Source of the DNA: Micromonospora sp. WMMD1120 | GTDB taxonomy: Bacteria > Actinomycetota > Actinomycetes > Mycobacteriales > Micromonosporaceae | Length of the DNA: 64,000 nt | NCBI RefSeq assembly: GCF_029626235.1 | Contig: NZ_JARUBO010000005.1 | Location: 3,070,501-3,134,500, forward strand | Reading direction: 5' to 3' | Shown: in pieces, positions 33,092-39,981 of the stretch | How the letters are laid out: the number at the start of each line of letters is the position of its first letter | How positions within the stretch are numbered: the stretch's first letter is position 1 | Position numbers and translations under genes: made by a program | Notes under the pieces: generated by a model | Told to the model about the DNA's origin: nothing | What the model saw: the letters and a program-made list of their open reading frames with translations, nothing else | The model's database searches: none

Positions 33092-34152
33092 GCTGGACGC
33101 CCCGACGTCGGGTGCTGCTGGTGGGGCTGTTGGCGCTCCTGGCCGGGCCGGTGCTACCCGCGATGGGCAAGGTCGTGGCCGTGGCCAGCTGGAGCTGGGG
33201 GCAGCAGTTCTGCGACCTGCCGGTGCCCGGGCTGAGCACGGTCTGCGCCGACCTGCGCCCGGGAGCGTCCGTACTGCCCCTGTTGGCCGTGCTGCTGGTC
33301 ACGGTGGCCGCGCTGGTGGCGCTCTGGTTCGGCGCGGCGTGGTGCCTGCGGCCGGTCGTCGACCTGGCCGGTCCGATCGGCCACCTCGGCCCGCAGAACC
33401 TCGGTCACCGGATCAGGCCCCGGGGCAGCGACGAACTGGCCCGGCTGTCCCGGGCGATCGACGAGATGATGGAACGCGTCTCCGCCGGCTACGAGGGGCA
33501 GCGGCGGTTCGCCGCGAACGCCTCGCACGAGCTGCGTACGCCCCTCGCGGTGCAGCGGACGCTCATCGAGGTCGGCATGGCCCGCGCGCTCAACCCCGAC
33601 CAGTTGGAGCTGTTGACGGGCCAACTGTTGGAGACCAACGAGCGCAACGAGCGGCTGATCGAGGGTCTGCTCGCGCTGAGCGAGAGCGACCAGGGCCTGC
33701 GCTCGCGGATTCCGCAGCGGCTCGACACGATCGTCGAGGCGGTGCTCGCCTCGTACCAGGACCGGGCCCGGGAGGCGGGAGTCACCATCGACACCCACCT
33801 CGCACCCCGGATCGTCGTCGGCGAGCGGGTGCTGCTGGAGCGCCTGGTCACCAACCTGGTGGAGAACGGGATCAAGTACAACCGGCGTGGCGGCTCGCTG
33901 ACCGTCGCCGTGAGCGGCGTACCCGCGCTGTCGGTGGTCAACACCGGCCAGCCGGTGCCGGCCGAGGCGGTGGCCGGGCTCTTCGAGCCGTTCCGTCGGC
34001 TCGCCCGCGACCGCACCTCACACGGCGGCGGGGCCGGCCTCGGCCTGGCCATCGCCCGCTCGATCACCCAGGCGCACGACGGCATCATCGCGGCCCGGCC
34101 CGCCGAGCACGGCGGTCTGCGGGTCGACGTCCAGCTACCCCAACTGACCTGA
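33088..34152 (+). CDS. Sensor histidine kinase
   Basis: A 354-residue membrane kinase, partner of the preceding regulator. Two helices (about 5-28 and 62-88) enclose a short extracytoplasmic loop of about 33 residues containing two Cys (FCDLP, TVCADL). A HAMP linker follows (WCLRPVVDLAGPIGHLG). The H-box is ANASHELRTPLAV with phospho-His 147. The ATPase domain has NLVENGIKYNRRGG (N-box) and GGGAGLGLAIARSI (G-box). The loop is too short for a large ligand domain, as in VanS-type or envelope-stress kinases. GTG 33088 overlaps the regulator stop (GTGA). Confidence 0.93.
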   Translation: MSWTPRRRVLLVGLLALLAGPVLPAMGKVVAVASWSWGQQFCDLPVPGLSTVCADLRPGASVLPLLAVLLVTVAALVALWFGAAWCLRPVVDLAGPIGHLGPQNLGHRIRPRGSDELARLSRAIDEMMERVSAGYEGQRRFAANASHELRTPLAVQRTLIEVGMARALNPDQLELLTGQLLETNERNERLIEGLLALSESDQGLRSRIPQRLDTIVEAVLASYQDRAREAGVTIDTHLAPRIVVGERVLLERLVTNLVENGIKYNRRGGSLTVAVSGVPALSVVNTGQPVPAEAVAGLFEPFRRLARDRTSHGGGAGLGLAIARSITQAHDGIIAARPAEHGGLRVDVQLPQLT

Positions 34153-34232
34153 CGTTTCCATCCACCTGCTCACGGGGTCCGCGTACCGCTGGGCCCCGCC
34201 TGAGGCATGCCCGTGAACAGAAAGGCAAGTCG

Positions 34233-35312
34233 ATGTCACGCACTGTTGACCAGGTTCGGGTCGATGTTCCGGAGGCCGCCCGCTGGCTCGCCGGCCGTGT
34301 GGCCCGCACCCCGGTGCTGCGGTCCCCGGTGATCGACGAACTCGCCGGGGCGCGGGTCCTGCTCAAGGCGGAGAACCTCCAGCACGGCGGGTCATACAAG
34401 ATGCGCGGCGCGTTGCGGTCGGTCGGCCGGCTCGCGGCGGCCGGGCACACCGGTGTGATCGCGCAGAGCACCGGCAACCACGCGGTGGCGGTGGCCCTGG
34501 CGGCCCGGCGGCACAAGCTCGCGGCGACGGTGGTGCTGCCGCTCGACGCGTCCCCGACGAAGATCGACCGGGCCCGAGCGGCCGGGGCGCGGGTGGTGTT
34601 CGCCGGCACCGACGTCCAGGAGCGGGTGGCGTTGGCCGCCGAGCTGAGCGACGACACCGGGCACCCCGTGGTCGACGCCTACGACCACCCCGACGTCATC
34701 GCCGGGCAGGGCACCGCCAGCCTGGAACTCATTGAGGAGGCCGAGCGGGCGGGCACGCCGTTGGACGCGCTCGTCGTACCGGTGGGTGGTGGTGGCGGGG
34801 TGGCCGGCGCGTGCCTGGCCGCGGCCGGCACCGGCATCGAGGTGTACGGCGTCGAGCCGGCGGGTTGCGACTCGCTCGCCCGCAGCCTGGCGGCGGGCGA
34901 GCGCGTCACTGTCGCGCCCACGCCGACCATCGCGGACGGGCTGCGGCCCTCGTGTGTGGGCGAGTTGCCGTTCGCCATCGTGCGGGACGCGGTGCGGGGC
35001 GTCATCCGGGTGGACGACGACGAGATCGCGGCGGCGTTCCGACTGCTCCTGATGGAGCTGAAGGTGGTCGCCGAGCCGTCCGGCGCGGCGGGCCTGGCCG
35101 GCGCGCTCCGGCTCGCGCCCGGGAACGGCGCGCTGCCGGATCGGAGGCGGACCGTCGGCGTGGTGCTGACCGGCGGCAACGTGGAGGCGGCGATGGTCGC
35201 CCGGCTGCTGGCGCACGGGGCCGCCGAGGCGGCGAGCGCGCAGGGACCCGCCGGGGCGACGACCGCGCAGGGACCCGCCGAGGCGACGGCCGCGCAGGGG
35301 GTGGCGGCATGA
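34233..35312 (+). CDS. PLP-dependent serine/threonine dehydratase or serine racemase
   Basis: A 359-residue fold-type II PLP enzyme. The PLP lysine is in NLQHGGSYKMRGAL. The Asn loop is QSTGNHAVAVALAA, and the phosphate-binding Gly run is VVPVGGGGGVAGA. VIAGQGTASLELIEE and a late GVVLTGGNVEAAMVA are shared with threonine dehydratases and eukaryotic-type serine racemase. The residue matching racemase Ser84 is Thr here (QST), so dehydratase, racemase or both are possible. The C-terminal 35 residues are Ala/Gln repeats (AQGPAGATTAQGPAEAT). AAAGGCAAG precedes ATG 34233, and the stop overlaps the ligase start. The operon suggests D-amino-acid supply. Confidence 0.85.
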   Translation: MSRTVDQVRVDVPEAARWLAGRVARTPVLRSPVIDELAGARVLLKAENLQHGGSYKMRGALRSVGRLAAAGHTGVIAQSTGNHAVAVALAARRHKLAATVVLPLDASPTKIDRARAAGARVVFAGTDVQERVALAAELSDDTGHPVVDAYDHPDVIAGQGTASLELIEEAERAGTPLDALVVPVGGGGGVAGACLAAAGTGIEVYGVEPAGCDSLARSLAAGERVTVAPTPTIADGLRPSCVGELPFAIVRDAVRGVIRVDDDEIAAAFRLLLMELKVVAEPSGAAGLAGALRLAPGNGALPDRRRTVGVVLTGGNVEAAMVARLLAHGAAEAASAQGPAGATTAQGPAEATAAQGVAA

Positions 35313-36439
35313 GCGCGCCCACCCGGATCGGCATCCTGTTCGGCGGGCCCTCGGCGGAGCACGAGGTGTCCTGCGCCTCCGCGCTCGGGGTGGCTCGGGC
35401 GCTCGCCGGGGGCGGTTACCGAACCGTCGCCATCGGCGTCACTCGTGGCGGCGGCCTCCGACTGATGCCCGACGCGTTGCTGGCCGAGCTGCGCGACCGG
35501 CCGGCCGCCGAGCGGGCCATCGACGACCAGTTGGTGGTGACCGGGCCGGCGGTGGAGCTGCGCCGCGGTCCGTTCGCGGGTGTCGTGCAGGTGTTCGCCG
35601 GCAACGCGCCCGGCGCGGTGCACGCCGAGCTGGACGTCATCTTCCCGGTGCTGCACGGCCCGTTCGGCGAGGACGGCGTGGTGCAGGGGCTGCTCGAGTC
35701 GCTGAACGTGCCGTACGTCGGCTGCGGCATCCTGGCCTCGGCGGTGGGCATGAACAAGGTCGCGATGAAGCGGGCGCTGCGGGCCGAGGGTATCCCGGTC
35801 ACCCCGTACGTCGCGTTCGACGCCCAGACGTACCGGGAGGTGGAGGACCCGGAGGAGCTGGTGCGGGGGCTGACCCGGCCGCTCTTCGTCAAGCCGGCCA
35901 GCATGGGCTCCTCGATCGGCATCTCCCGGGTCGACGACGGCGACGACCTGGCCGCCGCCGTGGAGGAGGCGCTTCGCCACGACCAACACGTCCTGGTCGA
36001 GCAGGGGATCGCCGCCCGGGAGCTGGAGTGCGCGGTGCTCGGCGGCTGGCGCCCCGAGGCGTCGGCGGTCGGCGAGGTACGCGTCGCCGGTGGCTGGTTC
36101 GACTACCAGCAGAAGTATTTCGGCGTCGCCGACCCGATGATCGTCCCGGCCGTGCTGCCGGACGAGGTGACGGCGGCGGTCCGCGAGCTGTCGCTGCGCG
36201 CGTTCGCCGCGATCGGCGGTTGGGGCCTGGCCCGGGTCGACTTCCTCTACGAGGAGACGACCGGCGCGCTGTACGTCAACGAGCTGAACACCATGCCCGG
36301 CTTCACCGCGCACTCGATGTACCCGAAGGTGTGGGCCGCCGCCGGTGTCAGCTACCGCGAGGTGGTGGACCGGCTCGTCGAGCTGGCCCACACCCGGCAC
36401 GCCGGACGACCGGCGAGCACCGTGGGGAGCCTCCGGTGA
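35309..36439 (+). CDS. ddl: D-alanine--D-alanine ligase family protein
   Basis: A 376-residue ATP-grasp ligase of the Ddl family. The N-terminus GILFGGPSAEHEVSCASA supplies the family Glu (E17), and KPASMGSSIGISRV the Ser. The omega-loop is WFDYQQKYFGVADP with Tyr where D-Ala-D-Lac ligases of Leuconostoc type have Phe. YVNELNTMPGFTAHSMYP holds the metal ligands. On these residues a D-Ala-D-Ala (or D-Ala-D-Ser) product is more likely than D-Ala-D-Lac. ATG 35309 overlaps the upstream stop, and the end overlaps VanX. It is probably a second ligase besides a housekeeping Ddl elsewhere. Confidence 0.92.
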   Translation: MSAPTRIGILFGGPSAEHEVSCASALGVARALAGGGYRTVAIGVTRGGGLRLMPDALLAELRDRPAAERAIDDQLVVTGPAVELRRGPFAGVVQVFAGNAPGAVHAELDVIFPVLHGPFGEDGVVQGLLESLNVPYVGCGILASAVGMNKVAMKRALRAEGIPVTPYVAFDAQTYREVEDPEELVRGLTRPLFVKPASMGSSIGISRVDDGDDLAAAVEEALRHDQHVLVEQGIAARELECAVLGGWRPEASAVGEVRVAGGWFDYQQKYFGVADPMIVPAVLPDEVTAAVRELSLRAFAAIGGWGLARVDFLYEETTGALYVNELNTMPGFTAHSMYPKVWAAAGVSYREVVDRLVELAHTRHAGRPASTVGSLR

Positions 36440-37113
36440 TCCTGCTCTCCGACCCCCGGGTGGCGGCCGTACCCAGCTCCGACGACGGCGACCCGTTGGT
36501 GGACCTGCGTGCGGTGCCGGAGTTGCGGCTCGACGGCCGGGCGGCCGACCCGGCCGGGGCGTACGCCCGCCTGCGGGCCGGTGTGGTCGACCGCCTGCTG
36601 GCCGCGCAGCGGGCCCTGCCGGCCGGGTTGCGACTGCTCGTCGTCGAGGGCTACCGGCCGTACCGGGCGCAGTTGGCCATCTTCACCGGCTACCGGGACG
36701 AACTGCGTCGGCGACACCCGGACTGGTCGCCCGAGCGGGTGCACCGGGAGACCACCAAATTCGTCTCACCCGTCGAGGTGGCGCCACACAGCACCGGCGG
36801 TGCCGTGGACCTGACGCTGTGCACCGACGACGGCGTCGAACTGGACCTGGGCACGGAGATCGACGCCACCCCGGAGGACAGCGCGGACGCCTGCTTCACC
36901 GACGCGCCGGCGATCGGCGCCACCGCCCGCCGACACCGGCAGATCATGGTGGACGCCCTCGGCGGCGCGGGGATGGTGAACTACCCGACCGAGTGGTGGC
37001 ACTGGTCGTACGGCGACCGTTACTGGGCGCTGATCACCGGTGCGCCGCAGACCCGATACGGGCCTGTCGACCTGGCCGCCGTGCGATCCATACCGGTGCC
37101 GGCTGAACGGTAG
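36436..37113 (+). CDS. vanX: D-Ala-D-Ala dipeptidase, VanX-like
   Basis: A 225-residue M15D zinc dipeptidase. All known VanX active-site elements are visible: GYRP (Arg that orders the transition state), HSTGGAVDLTL (His and Asp zinc ligands) and EWWHWSYGD (catalytic Glu and third zinc His). It should cleave D-Ala-D-Ala, lowering the pool used for cell-wall precursors. GTG 36436 overlaps the ligase stop (GTGA), so the two opposing enzymes are co-translated. There is no signal peptide, so it is cytoplasmic. No vanH-type dehydrogenase lies nearby. Dipeptide recycling is an alternative role. Confidence 0.92.
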   Translation: MILLSDPRVAAVPSSDDGDPLVDLRAVPELRLDGRAADPAGAYARLRAGVVDRLLAAQRALPAGLRLLVVEGYRPYRAQLAIFTGYRDELRRRHPDWSPERVHRETTKFVSPVEVAPHSTGGAVDLTLCTDDGVELDLGTEIDATPEDSADACFTDAPAIGATARRHRQIMVDALGGAGMVNYPTEWWHWSYGDRYWALITGAPQTRYGPVDLAAVRSIPVPAER

Positions 37114-37169
37114 CGGCCTGCCGTCCGTACCAGGCGGTGACGAAAACACCGAGGACGGGAGTGACGGCG

Positions 37170-37844
37170 ATGAGGGTGCAGCGCAGGCACGTGCTGGCGG
37201 CGAGCGTGGCGGTGCTCGCCGCGGCAGGTGTGGCGGTCGGGACCAGCCTGGGGTTCGCCGGCACCGAGCCGGCACGGGCGTCCGTCTGCTCCGGCTCGGT
37301 CACCTTCTCGGCGGAGGGCGGCGCGCCGGCCGCGACCAGCGACCGCTTCCCGGTGGGCACCCGGCTGCGGGTGACCAACCTGGACAACAACCGGGCGGCC
37401 ACGGTGACGGTGACCGGGCCGTCCGGGAGCTGCGTGCTGCTCAACGCCGCCGCCATGGAGCTGGTCCGGGAGCCCGGCAAGAACGTCGTCCGTCGCAACG
37501 TGGTGGAGCGCGTCGACGGCGCGGCGCCGCCCGCCGCAGCGCCAGCCCCCGGCACGGTACGCCCCGGCGCCGCGTCGCCGGGCGCGTCCGGACCGGCGCC
37601 CCGGTCGGCGTGCTCGGGCGCGATCACCTTCTTCGAGGAGGCCGCCGGCCCGGGGGCGACCAGCGGGCAGTTCCCGGTGGGCACCCGGCTACGGGTGACC
37701 AACCTGGACAACAACCGGGCGACCACCGTGACGGTGACCGGACCGTCGGGAAGCTGCGTGCTGCTCAACTCGGCCGCCATGGAGCAGATCCGCGAGCCGG
37801 GTAAGAACCTCGTGCGCCGCAACACCGTCGAGGTGCTGCGCTGA
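37170..37844 (+). CDS. Secreted protein with two RlpA-like double-psi barrel repeats
   Basis: A 224-residue exported protein. Residues 1-40 form a signal peptide (RRHVLAASVAVLAAAGVAVG). Two near-identical domains of about 75 residues follow, at about 38-112 and 145-220. Each begins CSG and contains FPVGTRLRVTNLDNN, VTVTGPSGSCVLLN and a G-K-N ending. PVGTRLRVTNLDN and the A-A-x-E/L helix match the double-psi beta-barrel of RlpA and expansins, so wall binding or lytic activity is possible. The catalytic Asp of active barrels (usually in NDRGP) is replaced by TGPSG, so activity is doubtful. A Pro/Ala linker separates them. GGGAG precedes ATG 37170. Confidence 0.75.
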   Translation: MRVQRRHVLAASVAVLAAAGVAVGTSLGFAGTEPARASVCSGSVTFSAEGGAPAATSDRFPVGTRLRVTNLDNNRAATVTVTGPSGSCVLLNAAAMELVREPGKNVVRRNVVERVDGAAPPAAAPAPGTVRPGAASPGASGPAPRSACSGAITFFEEAAGPGATSGQFPVGTRLRVTNLDNNRATTVTVTGPSGSCVLLNSAAMEQIREPGKNLVRRNTVEVLR

Positions 37845-37886
37845 GCCGGGGGGCTGGGCCCGGCGACCGGGTCCCGCCCTCCGGGA

Positions 37887-39137
37887 TCAGCCGCTCCGGT
37901 CGGCCTGCCAGGTGCCGTCGTCGTGGACCCGCGCGGGGGCCCGGCCGAGCAGGAGCGTCGTCAGCGCGGCGTCGATGGTGTCGCCGAGGAACCAGTCGCC
38001 GGCCTGGTCCAACGCGAAGACCCGGCCCCGCTCGTCCACCGCCAGGATGCTGTCCTGTTGTTCGGTGCCGATCGGGAACAGGCGGGAGCCGAGGACCGCG
38101 CCGAAGTCCGCGAGGGTGTCCGCGGTGTGCGCGATGGTGTGCGGGCGGATGTCGAACCGGGAGATCCACACCTGCGCGCCGCGGCCCCGCCGGGCGCCGA
38201 CCAGGCTGGGGAAGGCGGTGAGCGCCTCGACGGCCGCGGGAAACGCCTCGTGCCGGTGCGTACGCCCCGACACCGCCGTCACGTCCCGTACCGCGGCGGC
38301 GGCCATGAGTTGGTCGCCGATGTGCGGTTGCCACCCGGCCGCCACCAACGCGTTGGCCACCTCCGCCGGGAACCGGCCGGGATCGGGGTCGGGTGCCGCC
38401 GGCGCCCGCCACGGCTCGATGTGCGCGCGCGCCGACTCCGGTAGGACGTTCGCCCGCACCAGGAAGGCGATGCACGAGTCGCAGGGCAGGTCGGCCGGCC
38501 CACCGGCGGGATCGCCCGGTTCCCGTACCCGGAAGACCTCCAGGCGGGCGCGCTCCAGCAGTGCGGCCGCCTCGGCCCTGCCCATCGGCGCGATGCCCTC
38601 GGCGGCCCGGCGATGGTCGTACTCGTGCAGGACGTCGGAGACCACGATCAGCTCGGCGTGCGCCTCCCCGCCCCGGACCAGACCGCCGGGCGGTAGCTGG
38701 GCCAGGTAGTCGCGTACGAGCGGGTGGTGGTTGAGCGGCACCTCGGCTCTCGTGCCCTGGGCCGTCCAGATCCGCCCGTCGATCGTCAGGTGCGCCTCGG
38801 TGTTCGGGGTCGGTCCACGATGGATCTGCCGGACCAGCAGGCTCGACGGGTCGACGGTGCGCGGAGCGGTCGGCCCGGCGGGCTGGCTGCGCCGGTACAG
38901 CTCCGCGACCACCGAGCTCGGCACCCGGGGCCAGGTGGTCACAGCTCCGGTCTGCTTGTCGATGACGGTGGTGGGCAGGTCACCAGGCACCGTGCGCGCC
39001 TCGGTGGGCACGACCGACGTGATGACGTAGCCGAGGTCGAACTCGTCGACCATCGCTGTGCACTCATGGCCGAGGCGCTGCGAGTCGCGGCGGGCCCAGG
39101 TGGCCGCCAGCTGCTCCGCCTGTTCGCGGTCGATCAC
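37887..39137 (-). CDS. Composite Imm35-like/YwqJ deaminase-like/SUKH-3 protein
   Basis: A 416-residue protein related to polymorphic-toxin systems. Residues 1-75 resemble Imm35/YrhB immunity domains (DREQAEQLAATWARRD, then LPTTVIDKQTGAVTTWP). Residues 95-235 resemble YwqJ-type deaminases: AHAELIVVSDVLHEYDH gives the HAE and LPCDSCIAFLVR the CxxC zinc ligands. Residues 255-410 resemble SUKH-3 (VANALVAAGWQPHIGDQLM, FPSLVGARRGRGAQVWIS). Such fusions usually act as immunity or inactive deaminase modules. It lies divergent from, and next to, the toxin operon. The GTG 39137 start lies 6 nt after a TAGTTT -10, so the message is likely leaderless. Confidence 0.7.
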   Translation of the reverse strand: MIDREQAEQLAATWARRDSQRLGHECTAMVDEFDLGYVITSVVPTEARTVPGDLPTTVIDKQTGAVTTWPRVPSSVVAELYRRSQPAGPTAPRTVDPSSLLVRQIHRGPTPNTEAHLTIDGRIWTAQGTRAEVPLNHHPLVRDYLAQLPPGGLVRGGEAHAELIVVSDVLHEYDHRRAAEGIAPMGRAEAAALLERARLEVFRVREPGDPAGGPADLPCDSCIAFLVRANVLPESARAHIEPWRAPAAPDPDPGRFPAEVANALVAAGWQPHIGDQLMAAAAVRDVTAVSGRTHRHEAFPAAVEALTAFPSLVGARRGRGAQVWISRFDIRPHTIAHTADTLADFGAVLGSRLFPIGTEQQDSILAVDERGRVFALDQAGDWFLGDTIDAALTTLLLGRAPARVHDDGTWQADRSG

Positions 39138-39143
39138 ACACTG

Positions 39144-39149
39144 AAACTA
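39144..39149 (-). promoter_or_regulatory. -10 hexamer of the SUKH-3 gene, leaderless
   Basis: TAGTTT on the minus strand ends 6 nt before GTG 39137 with no ribosome site. For the divergent toxin operon, TATGGT at 39178-39183 could serve, followed by GGGAGGG before GTG 39216. Confidence 0.4.
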
Positions 39150-39215
39150 CCGGACTACACAGATCGATGGCGGCCGGTATGGTTTCGGTCTACCGACGGT
39201 GACGGGAGGGCGGCC

Positions 39216-39638
39216 GTGAGCGAACGCGCGGACCGGAGCGGCAATCGTGAGCTACGGGCCCGATTCGACGACGTCTACGGGCAATATCAGCAGCTCAGGT
39301 CCGGTTTGGACACGCTGCAGACCCGGCTCGCCGAGCTGCGGGTGACCCGCCGGTCGGCCGACGGGCAGGTCACGGCGACCGTCGGCGCCCAGGGCCGGTT
39401 GCTCGGGGTCGAGCTGACGCCCGCCGTCTACCGCGACCGGGACGCCGGGGCGCTCGGTCGGAAAATCACCGAGACCATCCAGGACGCCGCCGAGGCCGCC
39501 GCCGACGCCACCCGTGACCTCGTCGCCGAGACCATGCCGGCCGGCTCCGGGTCGGCGGACTTCCTCCGTACCGGAGATTTCGGCACGCTGCTCGGCCGGG
39601 CCGACGCGGTGCTCGGCAGGGGTGAGGGGCCGGCATGA
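39216..39638 (+). CDS. YbaB/EbfC-family DNA-binding-like protein
   Basis: A 140-residue protein resembling YbaB/EbfC nucleoid proteins as used in actinobacterial type VII secretion loci. The core is a helical start ([20 protein letters not shown]) and the strand pair [20 protein letters not shown], then a second helix. The extended tail is low-complexity. GTG 39216 follows GGGAGGG. It overlaps the WXG100-like gene by ATGA, and both probably help secretion or folding of the giant toxin that follows. DNA binding is not shown. Confidence 0.78.
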   Translation: MSERADRSGNRELRARFDDVYGQYQQLRSGLDTLQTRLAELRVTRRSADGQVTATVGAQGRLLGVELTPAVYRDRDAGALGRKITETIQDAAEAAADATRDLVAETMPAGSGSADFLRTGDFGTLLGRADAVLGRGEGPA

Positions 39639-39967
39639 GCGACGCGCAGCTCTGGCTCGATCCGCAGAGGGCCCGGCGGGCCGGCGCGGACCTGGCGCTG
39701 GCCGGTGAGGCGGTGACGGCCCGCCGCGCGGTGGAGGGCGGCGCGATCGAGGCCGCCAGCGGCGTCCGACCATGGGGCCGCGACGACATCGGCGCGGCGT
39801 TCGAGCGCACCTACCGGGGGTACGAGCAGACCGTGCTGCGGGCCTGGGCCGGTGTCGGGCAGCGCCTCACCGAACTGGGCGGCGACGTGGTGCGGGCGGT
39901 CGACGCTAGCGTGCGGACCGACGAGGCCAACGCCGCCCGGGTCGGCCGGGCCGCCGACCGGCGCTGA
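39635..39967 (+). CDS. WXG100-like secretion partner
   Basis: A 110-residue helical protein. The centre [20 protein letters not shown] resembles the WG-DxxG-x-F motif of actinobacterial WXG100-like proteins. The rest is two long helices with heptad-like Leu/Val/Ala positions ([20 protein letters not shown]). Such proteins are type VII secretion substrates or chaperones paired with a long effector. It overlaps the YbaB-like gene (ATGA) and lies 14 nt before the toxin. No YxxxD/E C-terminal signal is seen, so its export is uncertain. Confidence 0.75.
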   Translation: MSDAQLWLDPQRARRAGADLALAGEAVTARRAVEGGAIEAASGVRPWGRDDIGAAFERTYRGYEQTVLRAWAGVGQRLTELGGDVVRAVDASVRTDEANAARVGRAADRR

Positions 39968-39981
39968 CGCCGGCGACCGCG

